The notes under the pieces were generated by a model. The model was not told the DNA's origin. It did not search any database and worked only from the letters and a program-made list of their open reading frames with translations. From contig NZ_RBVZ01000002.1 in NCBI RefSeq assembly GCF_004000435.1, positions 798,501 to 862,500 on the forward strand: a stretch of DNA of 64,000 nt. The letters run 5' to 3'. This document shows positions 12,811-21,200 of the stretch, piece by piece; the stretch's first letter is position 1, and each line of letters starts with the position of its first letter. A program made the translations under genes and the position numbers. Origin of the DNA: Alexandriicola marinus. GTDB lineage: Bacteria > Pseudomonadota > Alphaproteobacteria > Rhodobacterales > Rhodobacteraceae.

Positions 12811-13553
12811 TCGTCAGCCGCTGTCGGGATCGCGCCGCAATCATAAACCGGGCTCGAGGCAAAGAACCCCGGCTCGCCCGGATAGATGAAATCGACGGGA
12901 CTTGCGTCCATTACATCATCAGGCTCGTCGGCCGACCATGATGTCCCGAGGAAGAACAGCCGGTGTTCCTCGCTCACGAACTGGGCGCCCGCACCCCGGT
13001 AGGAAACTTCTCCATCAGGCAAGACGGTCTCATAGCCGAACTCGGTCGCAAGCAGGGGTTCGCCGTCGATGACCACGGTCTCCCCGGTCAACAGATCGAA
13101 ACCCCGGACACGTTCATCCGGTTCACCCATATTGTTCTGGATGACGAAATCATACGTGTCGGTCTGCGTCTCGAACAGCTCCGTCAGGCTTGGCGGATCG
13201 GCCGCGGGGACGACCATCGTCTCGACCTTGCCATCCTGAGCGTAATAGGTCTCGAGCCACTGGAAATTCTCGTCGACCTTGCGGATGTTGAACGGCCCGA
13301 TCCGGGTGAAGAGCGCGATCCATTTCTCGCCCTCGGCATCGCCTTCACAGGTCCAGACGTGGGTGACGAGGCACGACTTCGACTGAACGGTCAGAACTCC
13401 GCTGCAACCGGGTGGCGGCTCGAATGTCTGCGCGGCGGATTGCGTCACGGCGGTGACCGATCCCAGCGCAGCAAGAGCCGCGATCCGGACGGAGACCCGG
13501 ACCGGCCTGCGAAATCGCCGGGATGATGACATTTTGCGGGATCCGATGATCAT
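12807..13553 (-). CDS. secreted four-cysteine protein, paralogue 1 of 3 in the glt operon
   Basis: A 248-residue protein directly after gltD. The frame stays open upstream to 13757, but the ATG at 13553 overlaps the gltD stop (ATGA), has gltD as its only upstream neighbour, and gives a signal peptide with an Arg-rich n-region (RRFRRPVRVSVR) and a cleavage site near QSAAQT. The four cysteines are in PPGCSGV, SKSCLVT, VWTCEGD and SPVYDCG. Shared blocks are LTGETVVIDGEPLLATE, FLGTSW and SPVDFIYPGEPGFFAS. It is somewhat more diverged than the other two (TYYAQD in place of SFHFR). Function is unknown. Confidence 0.83.
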   Translation of the reverse strand: MIIGSRKMSSSRRFRRPVRVSVRIAALAALGSVTAVTQSAAQTFEPPPGCSGVLTVQSKSCLVTHVWTCEGDAEGEKWIALFTRIGPFNIRKVDENFQWLETYYAQDGKVETMVVPAADPPSLTELFETQTDTYDFVIQNNMGEPDERVRGFDLLTGETVVIDGEPLLATEFGYETVLPDGEVSYRGAGAQFVSEEHRLFFLGTSWSADEPDDVMDASPVDFIYPGEPGFFASSPVYDCGAIPTAADE

Positions 13554-15007
13554 TCCGCTGCCACCGCTGCACTCTGGCCCAGCTCCTCGAGGATCGCGGC
13601 GGAACAATCCCGCCCGTCCCGGATCGCCCAGACAACAAGGCTCGCCCCGCGAACGATGTCCCCCGCGGCATAGACGCCCGGCAGACTGGTGCGGCCGGTT
13701 TCGAATTCTGCCTTCACGGTGCCCCAACGGGTCACTTCGAGACCTTCGACACCCCATAGCGCCGGAAGGTCTTCAGGTTCGAAGCCGAGCGCCTTGATCA
13801 CGAGGTCGGCCTCTTCGATGTAGTCGGCACCCTCGATCAGCTCGGGCATCTGGCGGCCAGTGGCATCTGGGGCACCCAGCCGCATCCTGTCGACGACAAC
13901 GCCGCGCACGGGGCCGGTTCCCTCGCTCGACCCGGCTTCGCCGGTGAACCCCTTGGGCGCGGTCAGCCAGATGAACTCCACGCCCTCTTCTTCTGCATTG
14001 GCAACCTCGCGCTGCGATCCGGGCATGTTGGCGCGGTCGCGGCGATACAGGCATTTGACGCTCTCGGCGCCCTGACGGATTGCGGTGCGCACACAATCCA
14101 TGGCCGTGTCGCCACCGCCGATCACGACGACCCGCTTGCCTTCGGCATTCAGTTCGCCACTGTCGAACTCAGCCACGTCATCGCCGAAGCTCTTGCGGTT
14201 TGAGGCCGTCAGGTAATCGATCGCACGCACGATCCCGTCTGCACCGACGCCCGGCGCCTGCAGATCGCGGGACTTGTAGACACCCGTCGCAATCAGGACG
14301 GCGTCATGCGCGGACCTGATTTCCTCGAATGACATGTCCTCGCCGACGTTGCAATTCATGACGAACGTCACGCCGCCATCCTCGAGCTGCGCCATACGCT
14401 TCATCACCACATCCTTCTCGAGCTTGAAGCCCGGGATGCCATAGGTCAGAAGCCCGCCGCCGCGGTCATAGCGATCATAGATCGTGACCTGAACGCCTTC
14501 GCGGCGCAGCATATCGGCCGCGGCAAGCCCGGCAGGGCCCGCACCGATGATGCCGACGCTTTCCTTCCGCTCCTGCGCGGGGCGGATCGGGGCCACCCAA
14601 CCCTGTTCCCACGCCGTATCGGTGATGTACTTCTCGACCGAGCCGATGGTGACGGTGCCATGACCGGATTGTTCGATCACGCAATTGCCTTCGCACAGGC
14701 GGTCCTGAGGGCAGATCCGTCCGCAGATCTCGGGGAAGGTGTTGGTCGCCTGGCTAAGCTCGTAGGCTTCGCGCAAACGGCCCTCGGCCGTCATGCGCAG
14801 CCAGTCGGGGATGTTGTTGTGAAGAGGGCAATGGGTCTGGCAATAGGGCACGCCACACTGGCTGCACCGCGCGGATTGCTCGGCGGCCTTTTCAGCGGCG
14901 TATTCACCATAAATCTCGTCGAAGTCCTGACGGCGCGCCTCTGCATCACGCTTTTCGGGCATATCGCGTCCGACCGTCACGAATTTGAGCATCTTGTTCT
15001 CAGCCAA
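13550..15007 (-). CDS. gltD: glutamate synthase small subunit, NADPH oxidoreductase
   Basis: GltD passes electrons from NADPH through FAD and two 4Fe-4S clusters to GltB. The 485 residues have the normal order: N-terminal cysteine-rich region (CSQCGVPYCQTHCPLHN and CGRICPQDRLCEGNC), FAD site IIGAGPAGLAAA, and NADPH site VIGGGDTAMDC. The start is a TTG at 15007 because GGAGGACGTAAC precedes it at good distance; the next in-frame ATG is at 14992 and lacks such a site. It is the first gene of the series gltD, three paralogues, gltB, and its stop overlaps the next start by ATGA. Confidence 0.96.
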   Translation of the reverse strand: MAENKMLKFVTVGRDMPEKRDAEARRQDFDEIYGEYAAEKAAEQSARCSQCGVPYCQTHCPLHNNIPDWLRMTAEGRLREAYELSQATNTFPEICGRICPQDRLCEGNCVIEQSGHGTVTIGSVEKYITDTAWEQGWVAPIRPAQERKESVGIIGAGPAGLAAADMLRREGVQVTIYDRYDRGGGLLTYGIPGFKLEKDVVMKRMAQLEDGGVTFVMNCNVGEDMSFEEIRSAHDAVLIATGVYKSRDLQAPGVGADGIVRAIDYLTASNRKSFGDDVAEFDSGELNAEGKRVVVIGGGDTAMDCVRTAIRQGAESVKCLYRRDRANMPGSQREVANAEEEGVEFIWLTAPKGFTGEAGSSEGTGPVRGVVVDRMRLGAPDATGRQMPELIEGADYIEEADLVIKALGFEPEDLPALWGVEGLEVTRWGTVKAEFETGRTSLPGVYAAGDIVRGASLVVWAIRDGRDCSAAILEELGQSAAVAAE

Positions 15008-15059
15008 GTTACGTCCTCCAACTGTTACCGCTTCTGTAATCCGGGCTTTTGGAAAAGAA

Positions 15060-15086
15060 AAGTCAGTAAACCTGACTTAAATTATC
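15060..15086 (-). promoter_or_regulatory. possible gltD promoter -10 with adjoining inverted repeat
   Basis: On the minus strand GATAAT (15081-15086) is a fair -10 element. Directly downstream, at 15060-15078, lies a perfect 7-bp inverted repeat AAGTCAG-TAAAC-CTGACTT, about 53 bases before the gltD start codon and close to where transcription would begin. No convincing -35 was found. The repeat could be an operator for a regulator of glutamate synthase; which protein binds is unknown. Confidence 0.35.
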
Positions 15087-15217
15087 TTTTCTGCATCACG
15101 ACACCTGATCTTGTGATTGATTTCGCCGGAAAAAAGGTCCGGATCGGTACCCAATGACCCTCTTTCACCCTTCGCGGTTCCAGCTAGGGTGCGATCAGTC
15201 GAATCAAGGGGCGCTCG

Positions 15218-16021
15218 ATGGCACTCTATCACCTGATCCTCGTTGCCCTGATTCAGGGCCTGACCGAGTTTCTTCCGGTCTCGTCCTCGGGGCATCTTGT
15301 CCTGCTGCCGGGCCTGACCGGTCTGGACGATCAGGGGCAGGTGATCGACGTCGCCGCCCACGTGGGAACTCTGGCCGCGGTCGTCCTGTTCTTCCGGGCG
15401 GATGTGGCGCTGGCACTGGGGGGCCTCGGCCACCTCGCCCGGGGGCGTCTTGATACGCCGGGGGCATTTCTGGCCCTTGCGCTTGTCGTGGCGACGATCC
15501 CGGTGATCATCGTGGGCCTGATCCTGAAGGTGACGGGCCTGTCGGAGGCGATGCGGTCGGTTGCGGTGATTGGCTGGGCGATGCTGATCTTCGGGCTGGT
15601 TCTTTACTGGGCTGACCGGCGCGGCACCGAGGAGCGGGTCGCAGGGCAATGGACGATGCGGCACGCGGTGATCATGGGGCTGTGGCAGGCAGTCGCGCTG
15701 ATCCCCGGAACCTCGCGGTCCGGCATTGCGATCACGGGCGCTCGCATCCTGGGATACGAACGGCGCAGCGCGGCCAAACTCTCGATGTTGATGTCGATCC
15801 CGACGATCATCGCCTCTGCCACGCTGCTTGGCCTCGATGTCGTAAGAGATGCCGATCTTGCCGCGGCCCGCGACGGGGCGATTGTCGCAGCCCTCAGCTT
15901 TGTCGCAGCGCTGGCAGCGCTGAGTTTCATGATGCGGCTTTTGCAGAGCGTGAGTTTCACGCCCTACGTGATCTACCGGGTGATCCTCGGCGTGATTCTG
16001 CTTTGGGTGGCCTATACCTGA
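15218..16021 (+). CDS. uppP: undecaprenyl-diphosphatase
   Basis: UppP (BacA) removes a phosphate from undecaprenyl diphosphate and so regenerates the lipid carrier for peptidoglycan and other glycans. The 267-residue protein is an integral membrane protein with about eight segments. Both family signatures are present: QGLTEFLPVSSSGH near residues 11-25, with the catalytic Glu, and PGTSRSG near residue 160. AGGGG precedes the ATG. It is divergent from gltD, with a 210-base intergenic region between them. Confidence 0.95.
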   Translation: MALYHLILVALIQGLTEFLPVSSSGHLVLLPGLTGLDDQGQVIDVAAHVGTLAAVVLFFRADVALALGGLGHLARGRLDTPGAFLALALVVATIPVIIVGLILKVTGLSEAMRSVAVIGWAMLIFGLVLYWADRRGTEERVAGQWTMRHAVIMGLWQAVALIPGTSRSGIAITGARILGYERRSAAKLSMLMSIPTIIASATLLGLDVVRDADLAAARDGAIVAALSFVAALAALSFMMRLLQSVSFTPYVIYRVILGVILLWVAYT

Positions 16022-16064
16022 TCTTCCGCCGCGCGCGTTCAGACGTTCAGAAAATCAGGTCGGA

Positions 16065-17045
16065 TCAAGTTTTGAGGTTGCGCGCCGAATCCTTGATCTC
16101 GGCATATTGGCCGGACGGGCGGAACCGCCACAGGTATTCCGGCAGCACCGCTTCCATCGAGGTCGGCGTGATCCCGAGATCGGGCAGACCCAACGCGCCG
16201 TCGGCAACCACGTTGTCGACCTTGAGGCTTTCGACCTGATCGGCGGTGATCGGCGCCTTCACGATGCCAAGGCTGAGGATGTTCCCGACCCGGAAAAGCC
16301 CCGCCATGATGCGCGCGAACCAGAACGGCATGTTCAGGATCAGGCGGCGCCGCCGGATGATCTCCAGCATCTGGGTCATCAATTCGCGGAATGTCGCCGT
16401 CTCGGGACCGCCCAGCTCATAAATGCCGGGGGCAGCCCGGCCCAGGATCCCGGCCTCTGCCGCCGCTGCCACATCATCGACAAAGACCGGCTGGAACCGG
16501 GTCTCGGCGCCCACGACGGGAAGGACTGGTCCAAGGCGCGCCATTTCGGCAAAACGATTGAAGAAGCCGTCTTCGGGGCCGAACACGATCGAGGGCCGAA
16601 GGATCACCGCCGACGCAAAGTTCGACAGGATGCCCGCCTCTCCCGCGGCCTTGCTCCGGGCATATTCGCTGGCGCTTTCGGCATCCGCACCAATGGCCGA
16701 GATATGCACCAGACGGCCCACGCCCTCTTCAGAGGCGAGCCGGGCAATACGCGTCGCCCCTTCGTTCTGGACAGCCTCGAAGTTGTTCTTGCCCCGGGCA
16801 TCGAAGGTGCCCACGCAATTCACGACCGCATCGGCACCGGACATGACATGACGCACGCTGGCGTCATCGCGGATGTTGCAGAACACCGGCTCGACCTGAC
16901 CAACGACACCATAGGGTTTGACGAACATCGCCTCGTTCGGATTCCGAACCGCGACCCGCACACGCCAGCCCTGCTTGGCCATCCGGCGGGCGATATAACG
17001 CCCCACGAATCCCGAACCGCCGTAAATCGTGACCAGCTTGGACAT
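16065..17045 (-). CDS. NDUFA9-like NAD(P)-binding protein (atypical SDR, complex I accessory type)
   Basis: A 326-residue protein with a Rossmann fold starting at once (KLVTIYGGSGFVGRYIARRMA) and a VNCVGTFDARGKNNFEAVQNEGA segment. This resembles the complex I NDUFA9 subunit family of NAD-dependent epimerase-like proteins found beside or with respiratory chains in alphaproteobacteria. The active-site Tyr-Lys of classical epimerases is weak (YARSKAAGE). The start at 17045 is chosen because GAGGA lies nine bases upstream; two further ATGs at 17054 and 17051 overlap or adjoin that site. It lies 43 bases from the convergent uppP stop. Confidence 0.85.
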   Translation of the reverse strand: MSKLVTIYGGSGFVGRYIARRMAKQGWRVRVAVRNPNEAMFVKPYGVVGQVEPVFCNIRDDASVRHVMSGADAVVNCVGTFDARGKNNFEAVQNEGATRIARLASEEGVGRLVHISAIGADAESASEYARSKAAGEAGILSNFASAVILRPSIVFGPEDGFFNRFAEMARLGPVLPVVGAETRFQPVFVDDVAAAAEAGILGRAAPGIYELGGPETATFRELMTQMLEIIRRRRLILNMPFWFARIMAGLFRVGNILSLGIVKAPITADQVESLKVDNVVADGALGLPDLGITPTSMEAVLPEYLWRFRPSGQYAEIKDSARNLKT

Positions 17046-17207
17046 GCCCATCATTCCTCTGCCGCAGGTAAAATCACCTGCCCGTTTACTCCCGCGACCT
17101 GCATGGCACAAGCAATATGGACCCCGCCGCCCGGCGATCAGACCTCACATGCGCAGGGCCTGCCCGGTTGAATAGCCGATTGCCCGCGAAAAGCGCCTGG
17201 AATCCCG

Positions 17208-17236
17208 TTGACACGGCCCTCGGCTCACCTTAAACG
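17208..17236 (+). promoter_or_regulatory. sigma-70-type promoter for tRNA-Leu
   Basis: A consensus -35 TTGACA (17208-17213) is followed after 17 bases by TAAACG (17231-17236), placing the start a few bases before the tRNA at 17256. Confidence 0.55.
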
Positions 17237-17255
17237 CCGCTCTCACGACATCTGT

Positions 17256-17342
17256 GCCCAGATGGCGGAATTGGTAGACGCGCCAGCTTCAGGTGCTGGT
17301 GTCCGTATGGACGTGGAGGTTCGAGTCCTCTTCTGGGCACCA
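17256..17342 (+). tRNA. tRNA-Leu (anticodon CAG)
   Basis: An 87-base tRNA with CCA encoded. The acceptor stem pairs GCCCAGA (17256-17262) with TCTGGGC (17332-17338), followed by discriminator A and CCA. The anticodon stem CCAGC/GCTGG holds the loop TTCAGGT, giving anticodon CAG at 17290-17292, which reads CUG. The long variable arm (about GTCCGTATGGAC) is the class II feature expected of tRNA-Leu. The T-loop TTCGAGT is intact. Confidence 0.95.
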
Positions 17343-18220
17343 TTTTCCACCCGATATCTATGAAGTCCAGTCTTCCGAGATGTGGTGGAACGTCGATCTC
17401 GAAACTCCGTAAAAACGACTTGGTAATTCAGCCGGCAGCGTCTGGATTTCATCAATGCTGACTTGCCCATCGGGCAAGTTGATGCGCTGCCTTCGCCAGA
17501 CATCTACATCCAGAACGGTGGCCGCAAGCGGCTTGAGGAATCGGTCGGCACAGCTGCGCCGCCCGTCTACCTTGATCACGTCAACATCTGACAATAGCAG
17601 CCAACCTGCCGGCAGGAGGCGTGATGACCGTCAACTTCAGGCGCGATCACCAAGTCGGCTCGCCCGGAGATCGAGGCGGGAAAGACAGCAGTCGGTCAAA
17701 TCAACTGTTCAGCTGTCTCATGGTCAATGTTGGACGTAATCGCCTGTGCCCTTGAACCGGGTAATCCAGCGATGAATTGGCCACCGCCTGAACGCATCGA
17801 GGCCTCGTTCCGACGACCAACGGCCCCGTCCCCTTAGCGCACCGCCATGGGCGATGCTCAAATCTTTCCGCACATTATTCTTGCAGCACTTTTGACCTTT
17901 TGGATGAAGGAATTATCCTTAGTTTCCAGATGGTTACAATTATGCAACAAAGCGCAATATTTGAATATTTGGCTTTTCCGACCGTCGATCTTTTCTTGTC
18001 GCTCAGCGCGCGGCGAGGGCACGGACGTCTCTGGCTCATCGCGCAGGACTCCGATTCGGGACGTATCGGTCTTCCTGCTCCGAAGATGCCATCGGCTGCC
18101 CATCCGCATGAGCAATCGCGGTGCGGGCCTCCGAAGTGAAGGTTGGTAGGTCAGGCCCGTTCGAGCCTAGTCGGAATTGTTTGCAGTGCTGTCTCGCACA
18201 GCCGGGGATCGGGGAACATC
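17343..18220. other. gene-poor region between tRNA-Leu and the surface-protein gene
   Basis: About 880 bases with no convincing complete gene. It holds the possible remnant at 17358-17630 and several short frames without ribosome-binding sites. The part at about 17870-17990 is clearly richer in A and T than the surroundings and may carry the promoter of the large gene at 18221. I looked for a copy of the tRNA-Leu 3' end as an attachment site and did not find one. Confidence 0.5.
17358..17630 (-). pseudogene. possible gene remnant beside tRNA-Leu
   Basis: A minus-strand frame of about 90 codons is open from 17630 to 17358. Its residues (DVDVIKVDG, FLKPLAATVLDVDVW, INLPDGQVSIDEIQTLPAEL) look like a folded protein more than a random frame. 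There is no convincing start: only a TTG at 17594 without a ribosome-binding site, and the frame is closed upstream by a stop. It may be the decayed 3' part of a former gene, or a chance frame. No family is recognised. Confidence 0.25.
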
Positions 18221-21200
18221 ATGTCATTTATCGCAAAGCCGCGCGCGGTATTACTGGGTCTTTTTGCCGCGTGTCTTGTCGGAGCTGCGTCGTAGTCGTC
18301 CGCACAATCACTGACGATCAACAACGTCGGTTCGCCGACGCAGGTCGGTTCAGGGGCTGGCAAACGAGCGATCTGGCTGAGCGGCGGGACCGTTGGCGGA
18401 ACGACGGTCGATATCGTGGCCGAAATGACAACTGCCACCCAGAACCACAATTTCGAAACGATCTCAAACCGCCCGGCGATTAGATCGGTGGGCCAGGACC
18501 CCGTCTTCATCAGCTGGACCCTCTATGAAGCCGGAACGCATAACATCACCACCAACACTGGAGGTGTCCCAGTCACGGCGGATATCCATGTCCAGTTTAA
18601 CGACGTTGATGGTCCGAACAACGAACGAATCTTTGTGCCCGTCTGCGGAGGCACTGTCGATTGGATCCGCATCGACCAAACCGCGACCACCGGGCGTGAT
18701 TTTGGTACTGTCGCCGGCCGACCCGAGACCTTCAGCCTGATCGGAGACAAGGAATACAGCAACCAGCCCGAATCCGGCCTTGAAATCAGTTACTCGAACC
18801 AGTCGACCTTCACGATGGGTCGCACGGCAGACAACAACTTCTTCATTCGGTTGGACAATCCGACCTATTCGGCCGCTGACACCATCGATTATGAATGCGG
18901 CGATTTCACCTCGCCCGTAGCTGCGGATGACACCCTGACTGGGGTCGCGACAAACAGTGCGGCCGTCGTTTCAATCCTGCTGAACGATTCCGCAGCGCTT
19001 GCGAACGATAACCCGCCAAACAACAACAGCTTGCAACCCTCCGAGTTCGTGCGTCAGGCGGTCAGCGTTGCTGCACCGAGCGGAGCGACCGGCATTTCGA
19101 CGGACACGGCAGGCGATGTGGTGTCGTTTACCGTCCCTGGCGAAGGCACCTGGAGCCAGGATGACTCGACCGGTGACCTGACCTTCACGCCGGAAGCCGG
19201 TTTCACCGGCGATCCAACGCCGGTTACCTACACCTTCCGAAATGATGTCGGACAGGTTTCCAACTCGGCAACCGTGACGATCGACTATGATGCGCAACCG
19301 CCCGCAGCTGTGGATGACACTTTCGTCAGCGGGCCCATTGGGCCTGTGACCGACACCCCGCTGAGCAACGATAGCGACGCCGACGGCACGCTCGATGCCA
19401 CGACGGTCGTCCTGACCGGAACCGGTGCGCCCGCCGGCTCGACCCTTGCATCCGACGGCAAGACCCTCACCGTGCCGGGCGAAGGCACCTGGACCGTCAA
19501 CGCGACCACCGGCGCGATCACCTTCACGCCCGAGGCCGGCGTCACGGCCGATCCGACGCCCGCTTCCTACACCGTCGACGACAATGACGGGAACACGTCC
19601 AACGAGGCGACCGTGAGCGTCACCTTCGGCGATGCGCCCGTTGCCGTCGACGACATCTTCGTCAGCGGTACAATCGGTCCGATCAGCGTTGATCCGCTCG
19701 CCAACGACACAGATGGAGACGGTGCTCTGGACGCCGCAACCGTGATTCTGACCGGTACTGATGCGCCCGACACCACATTGTCCCTCGATGGCAAGACACT
19801 GACTGTGCCGGGGGAGGGCGTCTGGACCGTGGACGCAACAAGCGGCGCGATCACCTTCACGCCTGAAGCCGGATTTACGACCGATCCGACGCCGGTCACC
19901 TATACGGTCGACGACCTGGACGGAAACACGTCGAACGAGGCGCGTGTATCCATCGACTTCGGCGATGCGCCCGTTGCTGCCGATGATGCCACAACCAATC
20001 CGTCTGTCGTCTCCGTAACCGTTGCACCTCTGGACAACGACAGCGACGCCGACGGGACACTTGTCGCGGCCTCCGTTGTTCTGACGGCGACCGGTGCGCC
20101 TGCCGAAGCGACGCTTTCGTCGGACGGAAAGACTTTGACCGTTCCCGGCGAAGGTGTCTGGACCGTCAACTCCAGCACTGGAGAAATCACCTTTGCTCCA
20201 GAGGCGGATTTCAACAGCGATCCTACGCCGGTCGCCTATACGGTCGATGACAATGACGGGAATACCTCGAATGAGGCATTTGTCAGCATCGACTACGATG
20301 AACCGCCGATTGCCACCAACGACACTGTTCAGGCAACCGAGCCAGGACCCGTGACGATCAATCCGCTCAACAATGACAGCGGCACAGTGCCGCTTGATCC
20401 GACAACGGTTGTCTTTACCGGCACGGGTGCGCCAGCTGAGTCGACCCTGTCATCCGACGGCAAGGCATTGAGGGTTCCGGGCGAAGGCCTCTGGACGATC
20501 GATCCGACCACGGGTCTGGTCACCTTCACGCCCGATGCGGGCTTCTCCGGCTCGCCGACGCCCGCAGCCTATGTGGTGTCGGATGTCTTGGGCCGTGTGT
20601 CGACCGAGGCAACCCTGAGCGTCGTCATTCTGGCTCCGGCAGAGATCATCGCGTCCGATGACGGGCCGATCCTCCTCAACGGTGCCGACGGAGCAACCTC
20701 GACCGTGTCATTGCTGAGCAACGACACCATCGACGGAACCGCGATCACAGATCCGACGCTTGTCAGTCTGACGCCGGTCACCCTGCCGACGCTTGCATCC
20801 GGATCGATTTCGATCAACGCGGATGGTACGGTCACTGTGGCACCCGGCACGACGTCAGGCATCTACACGATTGCATATCAAATCTGCGAAACCGCGAATC
20901 CGACCAACTGCGCCACAGCAAGCGCCGAGATCGTTGTGCTAGAGAGTGACACGTTGATTTCCGAAATCGAGGTAGATCTCAGAGCGATCCTGAACGAGGA
21001 CCTGGTCAATACGCTTGCCATGCAAAGCCGGCAAATCAGCGGCTATTCCGCTGATGCACTCAACCGGCTTCGCAACCGGAGCGCGGATGCCTGCCTCGAT
21101 CAAGTCAATGCACATCTGTCGGAAAATGACATCCGGTTCGACGTCGGTCAGGCGATCATCACGCCCCAGACCCAAGTCGTGATCAACGAGCTTGCAACGA

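Noticed and set aside
15077-15664. 195-codon minus-strand frame over the start of uppP
   Set aside because: It is antisense to the UppP catalytic motif region and extends into the gltD promoter region; it is rich in His, Gln, Arg and Pro with no recognisable fold.
17256-17342. tRNA-Leu as an attachment site of an integrated element
   Set aside because: No duplicate of the tRNA 3' end and no integrase gene were found in the window.
18911-20940. Regular repeats considered as a CRISPR-like or satellite array
   Set aside because: Period is about 330 bp, the repeats are in frame and code for a coherent fibril domain.
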